A stretch of 64,000 bases of DNA, from contig JAIELK010000003.1 of assembly GCA_019753175.1 (NCBI GenBank), forward strand, positions 94,842 through 158,841, in the 5' to 3' direction. The notes below the pieces were generated by a model that ran no database searches, was not told where the DNA came from, and saw nothing but the letters and a program-made list of their open reading frames with translations. Origin of the DNA: Hyphomonadaceae bacterium. GTDB taxonomy: Bacteria > Pseudomonadota > Alphaproteobacteria > Caulobacterales > Aquidulcibacteraceae. How positions within the stretch are numbered: position 1 is the stretch's first letter; each line of letters starts with the position of its first letter. Shown in pieces: positions 50,152 through 59,357 of the stretch. A program made the translations under genes and the position numbers.

Positions 50152-50544
50152 ATGAACCGGGAGCGGTTCCAGCAGCTTTTGGAGGCGTACGGCGCCGATT
50201 TTTCACGCTGGCCGGAGGGCGAACGCGCCGCCGGAGAAGCGTTTGCGCGCTGGAATACCGCCGATGTAGCCGCGTCCGTTGCGGTCGCGCGCGCGCTCGA
50301 CGCGACGCTCGACAGCGTGAAATCCGAGCCACTCGATCTCGAAGCGTTAAGCGCGAAGATCCTCGCCGCTGCGCCGCGTGCGCATCCGATGTTCGATCGG
50401 CGGGCGGTTTACGCTCTCGCCGCATGCGCAGTGTTTGGCGTACTGATCGGTTTCGGCGCCGGCATGCTCGCGCCTGCGCCGGCGATGGACGAGACCTACT
50501 TCGTCCAGGCGCTGGAAGCGCCATGGCTGGGAGAAGAGGGATGA
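50152..50544 (+). CDS. putative anti-sigma protein with one membrane helix
   Basis: The 130-residue protein has an N-terminal cytoplasmic part of about 80 residues opening RFQQLLEAYGADFSRWPEGE, a pattern repeatedly seen in alphaproteobacterial anti-sigma-like proteins encoded after an ECF gene. One membrane helix (ALAACAVFGVLIGFGAGMLA) and a short periplasmic tail follow. No zinc motif (HxxxCxxC) is present. The anti-sigma role is inferred from position. The stop overlaps the next ATG. Confidence 0.65.
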   Translation: MNRERFQQLLEAYGADFSRWPEGERAAGEAFARWNTADVAASVAVARALDATLDSVKSEPLDLEALSAKILAAAPRAHPMFDRRAVYALAACAVFGVLIGFGAGMLAPAPAMDETYFVQALEAPWLGEEG

Positions 50545-51149
50545 GCGCCAGACCCTTCCCGTGGCGAACTCTGTTGTTCGCATCCGTTGCGCTCAACCTG
50601 CTGATGGTCGGCGCCGCAATTGGTGCGCTCGGCGCTGGCGTGCGGCGGGAGCGCGCGGCCTCTGGCGAAGCAGTGGCGCACATGGCCGGCCCACGCGCGT
50701 TTGTGAATGCATTGCCGGAAGAAGCGCGAGGGCCGGTTCGCCAGGGCCTCGCCCGAAGCTGGACCGAATCGCGGGAGGCGCGGCGGACGGCCGCGCAAGC
50801 GCGCCGCGAAGCCTACGCGACGGCGATGGCCGAGCCTTACGACACCGAGCGCGTGCGTCTGGCTCTGGCGCGGATGCGCGCGGCCGATCAGGCGGCGCTC
50901 GGCGTGTTCCATGACAATATCGCAGACTTGTTGAGCGAGATGACGCCAGCAGAACGGCGCGTGGCGATCCAGGCGCTGCAGCGCCCTGTTCGCCGTGACG
51001 GTGCTTCGCTCGAGGACGGCGCGGCGCTGCCCGGCGGCGACGCGGGCGAGCAGCAAGCCCGGCCGGCTGATGGGCAGACTTTGCGCGAACAACGGCGCGA
51101 AGCGATCCGCGAACGAATCCGCGAGCGCCGGCGCGAGAAGCAGCAATAG
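50541..51149 (+). CDS. periplasmic heavy-metal sensor-like protein (CnrX/Spy type)
   Basis: This 202-residue protein has one N-terminal membrane helix (LFASVALNLLMVGAAIGALG), then a helical periplasmic domain with FVNALPEEARGPVRQGLARS and the late LLSEMTPAERRVAIQAL typical of the Metal_resist/CnrX family. The tail is very Arg/Glu/Gln-rich. It completes an ECF - anti-sigma - periplasmic sensor set resembling the Cnr arrangement. The stop lies two bases from the convergent PleC-like gene's stop. Confidence 0.75.
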   Translation: MSARPFPWRTLLFASVALNLLMVGAAIGALGAGVRRERAASGEAVAHMAGPRAFVNALPEEARGPVRQGLARSWTESREARRTAAQARREAYATAMAEPYDTERVRLALARMRAADQAALGVFHDNIADLLSEMTPAERRVAIQALQRPVRRDGASLEDGAALPGGDAGEQQARPADGQTLREQRREAIRERIRERRREKQQ

Positions 51150-51151
51150 GG

Positions 51152-53605
51152 TCAGGCGGCGGCGGTGGTCTCGACCAACGGCCCACCGAACTGACGCGGC
51201 AGCGTCACCGTGACGATGGTGCCGCGGCCCACTTCGCTCTGAATCGAGAGCTTTCCGCCATGCATTTCCGTGAGTGACTTGGTGAGCGCAAGACCGAGCC
51301 CGGTTCCGGACTTGTTGCGCGTCAGCTCGCGCTCGACCTGCTCGAACGGACGCGCCAAGCGCGGCAAGTGCTCCGGGGGGATGCCGCAACCGGTGTCGAC
51401 CACACGCAAGGTCAGGCCCTGGGCGTTGCCTCGCGCATGCACCATGATCGCGCCTTGGTCGGTGAACTTCAGGGCGTTCGATAACAGGTTGAGCAATATC
51501 TGCTTCACCGCACGATGATCGGCCGCGATCTCAGGCAGGTCGACCGCGTCGATCACGATCTGCAAGCCCTTCTCTTCAGCTTTGCGCTTCGTGAGACGAA
51601 CCGCTTGCTCGATGGCGACCATCGGATCGAGCGGACGCGGGGATAACGTCAAGCGTCCGGCCTCGATCTTGGCCATGTCGAGGATGTCGTTGATGAGTTC
51701 AAGCAGATGGTTGCCGCTATCGAAGATGTCGGTTGAGTATTGCTTGTACTGATTGTTGCCGATCGGGCCGAACAATTCCTTCGACATGATCTCCGAAAAG
51801 CCGATGATGGCATTGAGCGGCGTTCGCAGTTCGTGACTCATGTTGGCGAGGAAGGTGCTCTTTGCGCGGCTGGCTTCCTCGGCCTTCTGCCGTTCTTCAT
51901 GCGCTTCGCGCGCCAGCGCTTTGATCCGGTACTCCTGGTTCTCCGCTCTGCCCAACGCGTCTGACAGACGCCGTTCATTGCGCGCGAGTTCTTCTTCCTT
52001 GCGCTTCAGCGGAGTGATGTCGACGCCCACGGTGATCACGCCGCCATCGGCAGCGCGACGCTCGACGACGTGAAGCCACTCGCCATTCGCCAATTCGATG
52101 ACCCGAACGTCCGGATTGTTGGGATCGTGCTTCTCGCGCCGGATCGCGGGCGTCGAGGCTGCAGCAATCGCCTCATAGGAAGCACGCTGGCGCAGCACGT
52201 CTGAGCCGAGACGGAAGGTGTCGGCGAAGCTCTGGTTCCACAGCAACAGGCGCCGGCGTGTGTCCCACAGGGCGAACGGTCCGGAGAAATTCTCGATCGC
52301 CGCCCGCAACTGCTTTTCGAGGCGCGACACCCGCGCTTCGCTCTCGTAGCGCTCGCTGACGTCGATCACCGTCGCGAACAGGCGCGTCTGCGTGCGTCCG
52401 CTCACATCCTCAACGGCGGCGCCGCGCGCTTCGATCCACACCATGGCGCCACCGCGCAGGATGCGGAACCGCGCGTCGAGGAGACCGGACAATCGGGCCT
52501 GGCGAAACTCCTCGTCGACGCCGAAACGGTCGTCGGCGACCACAAGCTCCAACAGTTCGCGCAGACCCAAGGTATCAGCGGGCGCGTCGAGCAGGCGCAT
52601 GGCTTGCTCCGACAACTGCACTTCATCCGCACCGGGGCGCCATTCCAGCACGCCAACCTTAGCGCCATCGGCGGCGATGCGGAAATGACGTTCGGCGCGC
52701 ATAGCTTCGGCGTGCGCGAGGCTGGCGCGCTGCGCACTCTGGCGCATCAGCATGTAGAGGACGGCGATTGCCGCCAAGGGCGCTGCGACCATGAGCGCGA
52801 AGCGCGCCAACGCCGCCATGAGCAACGCTGCTTGATTGGGCGCTGGCGCGGCGGCGACCACCCGAAAGTCGCCAAGCTGCGCGTGAGCGCCAGCGGCGAC
52901 CCAGGTAGCACCGTCGCCATCGCTAATCAGGCGCCCGATCGCGCCCGACTGCGCGGCGTTCAGCACTTGTTGAGGCGCGCGCGCGCCGGCGCTTGCGAGC
53001 GCAGGGGACGCATAGAGGATGTCACCGTCATTGGAAGCAATGAGCACCCGCGCTTGCGGGTCCAGCTCCGGCAGCAACAGACTGGGCCCGACAATGGTGA
53101 CGATCCGCTGGCTCCCCAGGCGGCGCACAATCGCCGGTTCGGACCGGAGTTCGCCGAGATCGGGCGCGCCGATCCAGAGTTCAGCCTCGCCTGCGTCGCG
53201 TACGGCGGCGCGCGCCTGGTTGGCGTAGTTCCCGTCGGTGATCGCCAGCACCGCGCCGTCGGCGCCGATAAGCGCGGCGGCGACCGCAGGCGCGGCGTGA
53301 GCGGCGGCCTCAACCACGTCGATCGGGTCGCTGCCGTTGGCGCGCGCGGTCTCTGCTGCTCCCCCCGCGGCGCCAATGGCAATGGCAAGGTTGGCGTTGA
53401 CGCGTTCAGCGATGAGGCCCGCGGCTGAGGCTTGTACCGCGATGGTCGTGCGGGCGGCGTCATCGAGGTGCGCTTTGATCTGGGCGCCGATGGCGACGAT
53501 GAACACCAGTACGAACACCGCCACCAGCGCCAGGAACGGGCGCGCGGCCCGCTCAGGCGGCGGACCGACGTCGGCGACATCGCCCGGTGTTGGAGTGTCT
53601 GACAA
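51152..53605 (-). CDS. PleC-like sensor histidine kinase with PAS domains
   Basis: An 817-residue kinase with two membrane helices (about 25-45 and 265-287) flanking a large periplasmic domain, then two or three PAS domains (HFRIAADGAKVGVLEWRPGA; AAIENFSGPFALWDTRRRLL) and a coiled coil. The HisKA domain reads MSHELRTPLNAIIGFSEIMS, KELFGPIGNNQYKQYSTDIF, ILDMAKIEAG, with an ATPase domain holding NLLSNALKFTDQG and GTGLGLALTKSLTE. This layout matches PleC. It starts at TTG 53605, supported by GAGGAA five bases upstream. PleC-type enzymes act on DivK/PleD. Confidence 0.88.
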   Translation of the reverse strand: MSDTPTPGDVADVGPPPERAARPFLALVAVFVLVFIVAIGAQIKAHLDDAARTTIAVQASAAGLIAERVNANLAIAIGAAGGAAETARANGSDPIDVVEAAAHAAPAVAAALIGADGAVLAITDGNYANQARAAVRDAGEAELWIGAPDLGELRSEPAIVRRLGSQRIVTIVGPSLLLPELDPQARVLIASNDGDILYASPALASAGARAPQQVLNAAQSGAIGRLISDGDGATWVAAGAHAQLGDFRVVAAAPAPNQAALLMAALARFALMVAAPLAAIAVLYMLMRQSAQRASLAHAEAMRAERHFRIAADGAKVGVLEWRPGADEVQLSEQAMRLLDAPADTLGLRELLELVVADDRFGVDEEFRQARLSGLLDARFRILRGGAMVWIEARGAAVEDVSGRTQTRLFATVIDVSERYESEARVSRLEKQLRAAIENFSGPFALWDTRRRLLLWNQSFADTFRLGSDVLRQRASYEAIAAASTPAIRREKHDPNNPDVRVIELANGEWLHVVERRAADGGVITVGVDITPLKRKEEELARNERRLSDALGRAENQEYRIKALAREAHEERQKAEEASRAKSTFLANMSHELRTPLNAIIGFSEIMSKELFGPIGNNQYKQYSTDIFDSGNHLLELINDILDMAKIEAGRLTLSPRPLDPMVAIEQAVRLTKRKAEEKGLQIVIDAVDLPEIAADHRAVKQILLNLLSNALKFTDQGAIMVHARGNAQGLTLRVVDTGCGIPPEHLPRLARPFEQVERELTRNKSGTGLGLALTKSLTEMHGGKLSIQSEVGRGTIVTVTLPRQFGGPLVETTAAA

Positions 53606-53711
53606 AGGTGTTCCTCGGCAACCCCGAATCGCCGTTCGGAACTCGTAAGATCAGAAATTGTAAGGACTTCGTAAACGCTCGCTTCGTTACGCCCAGCCGA
53701 CTGCCCCCAAG

Positions 53712-56312
53712 TTAAGCCAGGGTCCGGTCAACCATTTCACGCGTGTTTGTGGATAAGTCCTGCTTAGCAAGGCCCGCCAGCGCCGCCTGCGCGTGCGATT
53801 GCCGTGCGGCGTCGAAGCGGCGCCACGACTCAAAAGGCGTCAGCAGCCTCGCAGCAAGCGCTGGGTTGAGCGGATCGACGCGTCCGACAAGCTGGGCGAC
53901 GAAGCGATATCCACCGCCGTCGCTTGCATGGAAGGCCCGTGGGTTACGCATCGCGAATGCGCCCGCTAGCGCACGGACGCGGTTGGGGTTCTTGAGCGTG
54001 AACGCCTCGTGCGCCGCGAGTTGCTCGACCCGCGAGAGCGCCTCAGCGCGCGGGGTCGCCGCTTGCACTGAGAACCATTTGTCGATGACCAGCGGGTTTG
54101 TGCGCCAGCGCGCATAGAAGCGCGCGAGGGCGTCGTCGAACGCAGCGCTTTGGGCGGCGCCGAGCGACTCGATGGCGGCGATCGCAGTTGTCATGTCGCG
54201 GGCGGCGCTGAAGCAATCGGCCAAGGTTTGCGCGTGCTTGTCGCCGAGCGACGCGAGCAGATCGAAAGCGGCTGCGCGCAAGGCGCGCTGACCCGCAGGC
54301 CCAGAGGCGGGCGAGAAGGACGGCTCGGCCGGCGCGCGCGCAATCCGCAGCAGACGGTCCTCAAGCACTTCGCAGATCGCGCGACGCAACGTTTCTCTCG
54401 CGGCGAACAAGGCGTCGGGATCGGGGGATGGCGCGGTGAGGATAAGTTCGGCGACGTCGGGCAACCGCAGGGTCAGCGCCGCGAACGCTGGGTCCTGTTG
54501 TGCGCGATCCAACTCACGGCCAAGCGCGTCGGCGAGCGCGGACGGCGCCACCTGCGCGTCTCCCAACATCAGGGCGCGGGCGATCGCCTGACCGGCCTCC
54601 CAGCGCGTAAAGGGATCGGGATCATGCGCCATCTGCGCGAGCCGCTGCTGGCCCGTCAGGCCGTCACCCAGCGACACCGGGGCGGAAAAGCCGCGCAACA
54701 CGGCGGGAATCGGCGGCTCAAGCACGCCCGTGAAGCGCAACGTACGCTCGGCGGTGTCGAGCACGAAGTGATGTTCGAGGCGCGCGATCGTGTCGCCCTG
54801 CGCTTTGGCGGCGACGATGGCGCCATCGGCGGCGATGAAGCCGATTGCGAGTGGGATCGGAAGGGGTTGTTTCGCCGTTTGACCAGGTGTGGGCGCGGTG
54901 TGCTGCGCCAAGTGCAGCGCTAGCGTTTGCGTCTTGGCATCGTATTCCACCCGCACGGAAAGCTTCGGCGTTCCCGCCTGATCGTACCAGCGCATGAAGT
55001 GCGAGAGGTCGCGCCCAGAAGTTTCCGCGAAACAGGCGATGAAGTCTTCGACTGTCGCGGCGTCGCCGTCACAGCGCTCAAAATAGAGTTGCATGCCGCG
55101 CGCGAAAGCGTCTTCGCTGACAATCCGGCGCAGCATGCGGATCACCTCGCCGCCTTTCTCATAGACGGTTGCCGTGTAGAAATTATCGATCTTCTGGTAT
55201 TGCGCCGGGCGCACGGGATGCGCGAGCGGCCCCGCGTCCTCGGCAAATTGCCGCGCGCGCAGGCGTTTCACATCCTTGATCCGCTGCACGGCGCGCGATC
55301 GCTGATCGGCCGAGAACTCCTGTTCGCGATAGACCGTGAGCCCTTCCTTCAGACAGAGCTGAAACCAATCGCGGCAGGTGATGCGATTGCCGGTCCAGTT
55401 GTGGAAGTATTCGTGCCCGACCACGGCCTCGATGGCTTCAAAGTCGGCGTCGGTGGCGGTCTCGGCGTCGGCGAGGATGAGCGAGGAGTTGAAGACGTTA
55501 AGACCCTTGTTCTCCATCGCGCCAAAATTGAAGTCACGTACGGCGACGATGTTGAACGTGTCGAGATCGTATTCGCGCACGAACACGTCCTCGTCCCATT
55601 TCATCGCCCTCTTCAGCGCATCCATGGCGTAGCGCGCGCGTTCGCTGTCGCCGGGGTCGACATGGATGCCGAGCCGCACCGTGCGTCCGCTCATGGTCTT
55701 GAATTCGTCGTGGATGGAATCGTACGCGCCGGCGCAAAGCGCGAACAGGTAGGACGGCTTGGGATGGGGATCGACCCAAATCGCGTAGTGCTTGCCACCC
55801 TCCAGATCGCCGCTCTCGGCGAGATTGCCGTTCGCGAGCAGCGTAGGGTAGGCGCTCTTGTCGGCTTCGATGCGCACGGCGTAGCGTGCTAGCACGTCGG
55901 GCCGGTCGAGCGCATAGGTGATGGCGCGGAAGCCTTCCGCTTCGCATTGCGTGCAGAAGCGCCCACCCGACATGTAGAGGCCTTCCAGATGGGTGTTTGA
56001 CGCCGGATCGATGCGCGTCATCACTTCGAGCCGGAATGCTGCTGGCGGCGCGTGGATGATGAGCGCGTCGGCTTCGACGCGGTATTCGTCCGTCGTGAGC
56101 GGGCGCCCGTCGATGGCGATGTTTTCGAGGTGCAGCCGCGCGCCATCCAAGATGAGCGGGCAGGCATCGGGCGCCAAGCGTCGAATGGCGCTGCTTGCCG
56201 CGACGAGCGTATCGTTAGGCGCCAGCGTGAACACGAGCGCGATCTCGTCCACGGTGTAGGCGGGCGGTTTGTAGTCGGCCAGACGAACGGTAACAGCTTC
56301 TGCGTCGCGCAT
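53712..56312 (-). CDS. pepN: aminopeptidase N (M1 metallopeptidase)
   Basis: The 866-residue enzyme is close to the length of E. coli PepN (870). It has the substrate motif FGAMENKGLN and the zinc site VGHEYFHNWTGNRITCRDWF (HExxH) with the third ligand Glu in LKEGLTVYREQEF. A C-terminal helical solenoid (DUF3458-type) completes it. It releases N-terminal residues from peptides in the cytoplasm. It is monocistronic by appearance, with a 58-base gap to the next gene. Confidence 0.96.
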   Translation of the reverse strand: MRDAEAVTVRLADYKPPAYTVDEIALVFTLAPNDTLVAASSAIRRLAPDACPLILDGARLHLENIAIDGRPLTTDEYRVEADALIIHAPPAAFRLEVMTRIDPASNTHLEGLYMSGGRFCTQCEAEGFRAITYALDRPDVLARYAVRIEADKSAYPTLLANGNLAESGDLEGGKHYAIWVDPHPKPSYLFALCAGAYDSIHDEFKTMSGRTVRLGIHVDPGDSERARYAMDALKRAMKWDEDVFVREYDLDTFNIVAVRDFNFGAMENKGLNVFNSSLILADAETATDADFEAIEAVVGHEYFHNWTGNRITCRDWFQLCLKEGLTVYREQEFSADQRSRAVQRIKDVKRLRARQFAEDAGPLAHPVRPAQYQKIDNFYTATVYEKGGEVIRMLRRIVSEDAFARGMQLYFERCDGDAATVEDFIACFAETSGRDLSHFMRWYDQAGTPKLSVRVEYDAKTQTLALHLAQHTAPTPGQTAKQPLPIPLAIGFIAADGAIVAAKAQGDTIARLEHHFVLDTAERTLRFTGVLEPPIPAVLRGFSAPVSLGDGLTGQQRLAQMAHDPDPFTRWEAGQAIARALMLGDAQVAPSALADALGRELDRAQQDPAFAALTLRLPDVAELILTAPSPDPDALFAARETLRRAICEVLEDRLLRIARAPAEPSFSPASGPAGQRALRAAAFDLLASLGDKHAQTLADCFSAARDMTTAIAAIESLGAAQSAAFDDALARFYARWRTNPLVIDKWFSVQAATPRAEALSRVEQLAAHEAFTLKNPNRVRALAGAFAMRNPRAFHASDGGGYRFVAQLVGRVDPLNPALAARLLTPFESWRRFDAARQSHAQAALAGLAKQDLSTNTREMVDRTLA

Positions 56313-56370
56313 CAGGAACTCCGCTTGCGGGAGTTCACATGACGCCGCCCTAGCGGGAAATCAACGCAGC

Positions 56371-56940
56371 CTATTCAGCTGCGATGTTGGCCCCTGGCGC
56401 GGCGGGTTGACCTTCGTGGTAGACCGCCGCCAGCAGCGTCTCTGCTTGCCGCGCCAACTCCTGCAGCGGTCCCGGTGTTTCATGCGGGTAATCTTGCGCG
56501 AACTCGATCAACTCGCGCGCCACCCGCATCAGCCGCAGAGCGTTGGCGAACACGCGCGCCTGCTGCTCGATGCGCGCCGGATCGCGGTCGTACTCCGACA
56601 TCGGCACGCGCCAGCCGCCCCAATCGGCCTCATCGGTGACCACCACGGGATAGGTGCCGGGCACGGGATGGCGCGGGTCTCGCGGTTCGGCGGACAACCG
56701 GTTTGCCGCTCGCAGCACCCGCCAATTCTCAGTCTCGATCAGGTCCGGCTTGGCGAGCAGGCGCTCTTCGGCCGCCAGTTCGTGCGCCTGGAACTCGCGG
56801 CCGAGACCAACGTCATAGGTGATTTTGAGCGGCTCTTCGACTCCCTTGACCCATTGCGGGTTCACGGTCTCGATCGGCGCCCAGGTGCCGACGGGCTTCA
56901 CATAGACGCGCTGGCCCTTGTGGAAGACGGCTTTCGCCAT
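56371..56940 (-). CDS. conserved protein of unknown function
   Basis: A 189-residue soluble protein with no signal or membrane segment. The N-terminal KGQRVYVKPVGTWAPIETVN and EPLKITYDVGLGREFQAHEL form beta-strand-like stretches. The middle has PGTYPVVVTDEADWGGWRVP, and the C-terminus is helical (ALRLMRVARELIEFAQDYPH). I recall similar proteins of this length in Caulobacterales but no function. It is encoded behind pepN on the same strand. Confidence 0.65.
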   Translation of the reverse strand: MAKAVFHKGQRVYVKPVGTWAPIETVNPQWVKGVEEPLKITYDVGLGREFQAHELAAEERLLAKPDLIETENWRVLRAANRLSAEPRDPRHPVPGTYPVVVTDEADWGGWRVPMSEYDRDPARIEQQARVFANALRLMRVARELIEFAQDYPHETPGPLQELARQAETLLAAVYHEGQPAAPGANIAAE

Positions 56941-57081
56941 TTGGTTAGCTCCGGTAATTCGGACCCGAACCTAGCCGATTGCGCTTTAGCCTTCGTGAAA
57001 AGGCGTTGACGCAAAGACAATCTTTTATGACTGCCGCTGCCGCTGATAAGGAAGCGCTAACGATAGGGCCCGGAGGACGGC

Positions 57082-58197
57082 GTGAACTTTGACTTCTCCG
57101 ACGATCAAAAAAGCCTGAAGGATCAGGCGCGCAAGTTCTTGACCGACAAAGCCGGCGCGAAGGTCACGCGGCGCATCTTGGACGATGCGTCTCTCTCCTA
57201 TGACGAGGGCCTCTGGCGCGCGGTCGCGGAGCTCGGCTGGCTCGGCGCGGCGATCCCGGAAGAGTATGGCGGCCTTGGGCTGGGCCGCCTTGAGCTATGC
57301 GTCATCGCCGAAGAACTCGGCCGCGCGGTGGCGCCAATTCCATTCTCGTCGACCGTCTATTTCTTCGCCGAAGCGCTGCTTCTGGCCGGGAACGAAGCTC
57401 AAAAGACGGCGCTGCTCCCGAAGGTGGCGAGCGGCGAGGCTATCGGGTGCTTCGCGATTGCCGAGGGCCCAGGCGCTCCGAAGGCGGACGCGCTGCAGAC
57501 GCGGTTCGACAACGGCGTGCTCAACGGGGCAAAAATTCCCGTTACCGACGGCGATTGCGCCACGCACGCGGTCGTGGTCGCCCGGGAGGGCGGCGGCGTC
57601 TCGCTTGTGCTGGTCGATCTCAACCAGCCCAGCGTCACGCGCACTACACTGAAGACGCTCGATCCCACGCGCGGACATGCGAAGCTTGAATTCGCCAACG
57701 TGAAGGGCGAGCGGTTGGGCCGCGCCGGCGAAGGCTGGCCGCTTGCGGAAACCGTGCTCGACCGCGCCGCGGTGTTGATTGCCTTCGAACAGGTCGGTGG
57801 CAGCCAAGCGTGCCTCGAGATGGCGACAGAGTACGCCAAGGGCCGCTACGCGTTCTCGCGGCCCATCGGTTCGTTCCAGGCGATCAAGCACAAGCTTGCC
57901 GACATGTATGTGGCAATCGAAGTGGCGCGCTCGAACGCGTATTACGGCGCCTGGGCGCTTTCGACCGAAGCGGCGGAGCTTCCGTTCGCCGCCGCCGCTG
58001 CGCGCGCCGCGGCCAGCGACGCCTTTTACATGTGCGCCAAGGAAAACATCCAGACCCACGGCGGCATGGGCTTCACCTGGGACGTCGACTGCCACCTCTT
58101 CTTCCGCCGCGCCAAGTTGCTCGCGGTGCAAGCCGGCAGCCCGATGGTGTGGAAGGAAAAACTGGTGCGGAGATTGGAACAGAGGAACGCGGCTTAG
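57082..58197 (+). CDS. acyl-CoA dehydrogenase family protein (smaller type)
   Basis: This 371-residue FAD-dependent acyl-CoA dehydrogenase has EEYGGLGLGRLELCVIAEEL, a Thr-poor FAD loop (GCFAIAEGPG), FEQVGGSQACLEMATEYAKG, YAFSRPIGSFQAIKHKLADM and THGGMGFTWDVDCHLFFRRA. The usual C-terminal 'GTxEI' segment is missing, as in the smaller subunit of heterotetrameric acyl-CoA dehydrogenases. A full-length homologue lies 1.2 kb downstream. The start is GTG with GGAGG upstream. Substrate unknown; CoA-linked side-chain oxidation is likely. Confidence 0.88.
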   Translation: MNFDFSDDQKSLKDQARKFLTDKAGAKVTRRILDDASLSYDEGLWRAVAELGWLGAAIPEEYGGLGLGRLELCVIAEELGRAVAPIPFSSTVYFFAEALLLAGNEAQKTALLPKVASGEAIGCFAIAEGPGAPKADALQTRFDNGVLNGAKIPVTDGDCATHAVVVAREGGGVSLVLVDLNQPSVTRTTLKTLDPTRGHAKLEFANVKGERLGRAGEGWPLAETVLDRAAVLIAFEQVGGSQACLEMATEYAKGRYAFSRPIGSFQAIKHKLADMYVAIEVARSNAYYGAWALSTEAAELPFAAAAARAAASDAFYMCAKENIQTHGGMGFTWDVDCHLFFRRAKLLAVQAGSPMVWKEKLVRRLEQRNAA

Positions 58198-58243
58198 AGG
58201 GCGTTCTAGACAGCCAACCTTGGTGGGCGGGCGCGCGCCGGTT

Positions 58244-58695
58244 TTAGGCGCTTTCGGCACTCCGCTGTGGGTTTGGCTGGAGCCGAAAGAGTGCCCCAGC
58301 GAGTCCTAGAAGGGAGAATCCGTTTAGAATATTCTCCGGAAGACTCTGTCTAAGAAAGAGGAAACAGGCGGCAAACGAGGCACCCTACGATAACGATTGG
58401 CGCCGTAAGATAACTTTCAGGACTCGGCTTTGTTGCGGTCTTCGCTGGCACGTAGATTGTAGCCGCGGTGAGCATGACACCCAAAAGAGTTAGTAATGGC
58501 CCTACAAAGGCAGCAATGCCCTCAAGTTTTGTGTCGCGAAGCTGAAGCCAGTCCGCGCAAAGTTCGTACCCTATCAGCGCTTCCTGCCAGGATGTTGAAC
58601 AGAAATACTCGAAGCACCCACCAGGTAAAAAAGTACTGTAGCGGCCTCGTCAGGCTGGCTCCCACGCACTGTTCTATCGACCGCGCCGATATCTC
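58244..58695 (-). pseudogene. truncated, twice-frameshifted membrane protein gene
   Basis: Reading the minus strand, three successive frames join into one plausible membrane protein. The first reads RPLQYFFTWWVLRVFLFNIL; after a frame change near 58575 comes GIAAFVGPLLTLLGVMLTAA then YLTAPIVIVG; after a second change near 58368 comes FLRQSLPENILNGFSLLGLA ending in ESA and TAA (58244-58246). Each frame alone stops (58522-58524, 58350-58352). There is no start codon: the 5' end stops at the Uma2 gene. G+C is about 51% by hand count over 58321-58560, well below the neighbours. I infer a decayed acquired gene with about four membrane helices. Confidence 0.6.
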
Positions 58696-59265
58696 TCACG
58701 CGCCTTCGTAAATCTCATCCAGCGTCAATGCGATGTTCAGCGACGGCAGCTCTAGCGTCGCGCTCGCGGCGCCAAGCTCGCTCTGCCGCCAGCCCGTCTC
58801 CGTGCGCTTCCACACATACAGTTTTCGCTCGTCCGGCTCCACCAGCACGATTTGTCGCATCGATTCCGTGTCGCGATAGTCCGGAACCTTTTCGGCGAAG
58901 TCCTTCGTGCGGGTTGTGGGCGAGAGCACTTCGAACACCACCGTCGGCTCGCTGGTCGCCAGCGCATTGCCGACATAGGGTCCGCAATCGACGACCACGT
59001 CCGGATAATATCCAGCCTCTGTTTCCTCCAGCGCGACGCGCCCGTTCATGACATAGGGCCTGCAGGGTCCGCCCCGTAACTTCGCGTTCAGCGCGCTGAA
59101 GATGTTGCCGGCTATGAGGTTGTGCCGCTGCGTGCCGCCGGTCATCATTGTGATCTGACCGTTGCGAAACTCGTGTTTGTCGGCTTGGGCCTCTTCCCAA
59201 ACAAGAAAGTCAGCCAGCGTCTTCGGTCTGGCCGGAACATTGGGGAGGCGAGCGGCGTCTGCCAT
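58696..59265 (-). CDS. Uma2 family (DUF820) putative endonuclease
   Basis: The 189-residue protein matches the Uma2/DUF820 family, a PD-(D/E)XK-like fold: LADFLVWEEAQADKHEFRNG at the start, HNLIAGNIFSALNAKLRG, then GYYPDVVVDCG and VVFEVLSPTTRTKDFAEKVP with the Asp, Glu and Lys expected in the active site. The role of such proteins is unclear; they are often multicopy and mobile. ATG 59265. It lies between the two acyl-CoA dehydrogenase genes on the opposite strand, with the pseudogene at its 3' side. Confidence 0.85.
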   Translation of the reverse strand: MADAARLPNVPARPKTLADFLVWEEAQADKHEFRNGQITMMTGGTQRHNLIAGNIFSALNAKLRGGPCRPYVMNGRVALEETEAGYYPDVVVDCGPYVGNALATSEPTVVFEVLSPTTRTKDFAEKVPDYRDTESMRQIVLVEPDERKLYVWKRTETGWRQSELGAASATLELPSLNIALTLDEIYEGA

Positions 59266-59357
59266 GAGCCACCCCTAACACAACCCGCCCCTGCCGTCAC
59301 GGCGCCGTTGCTCGGACCGGGCCGGGCCGTTAGCGTCGCGGCTCGGAGTTTGAAGCC

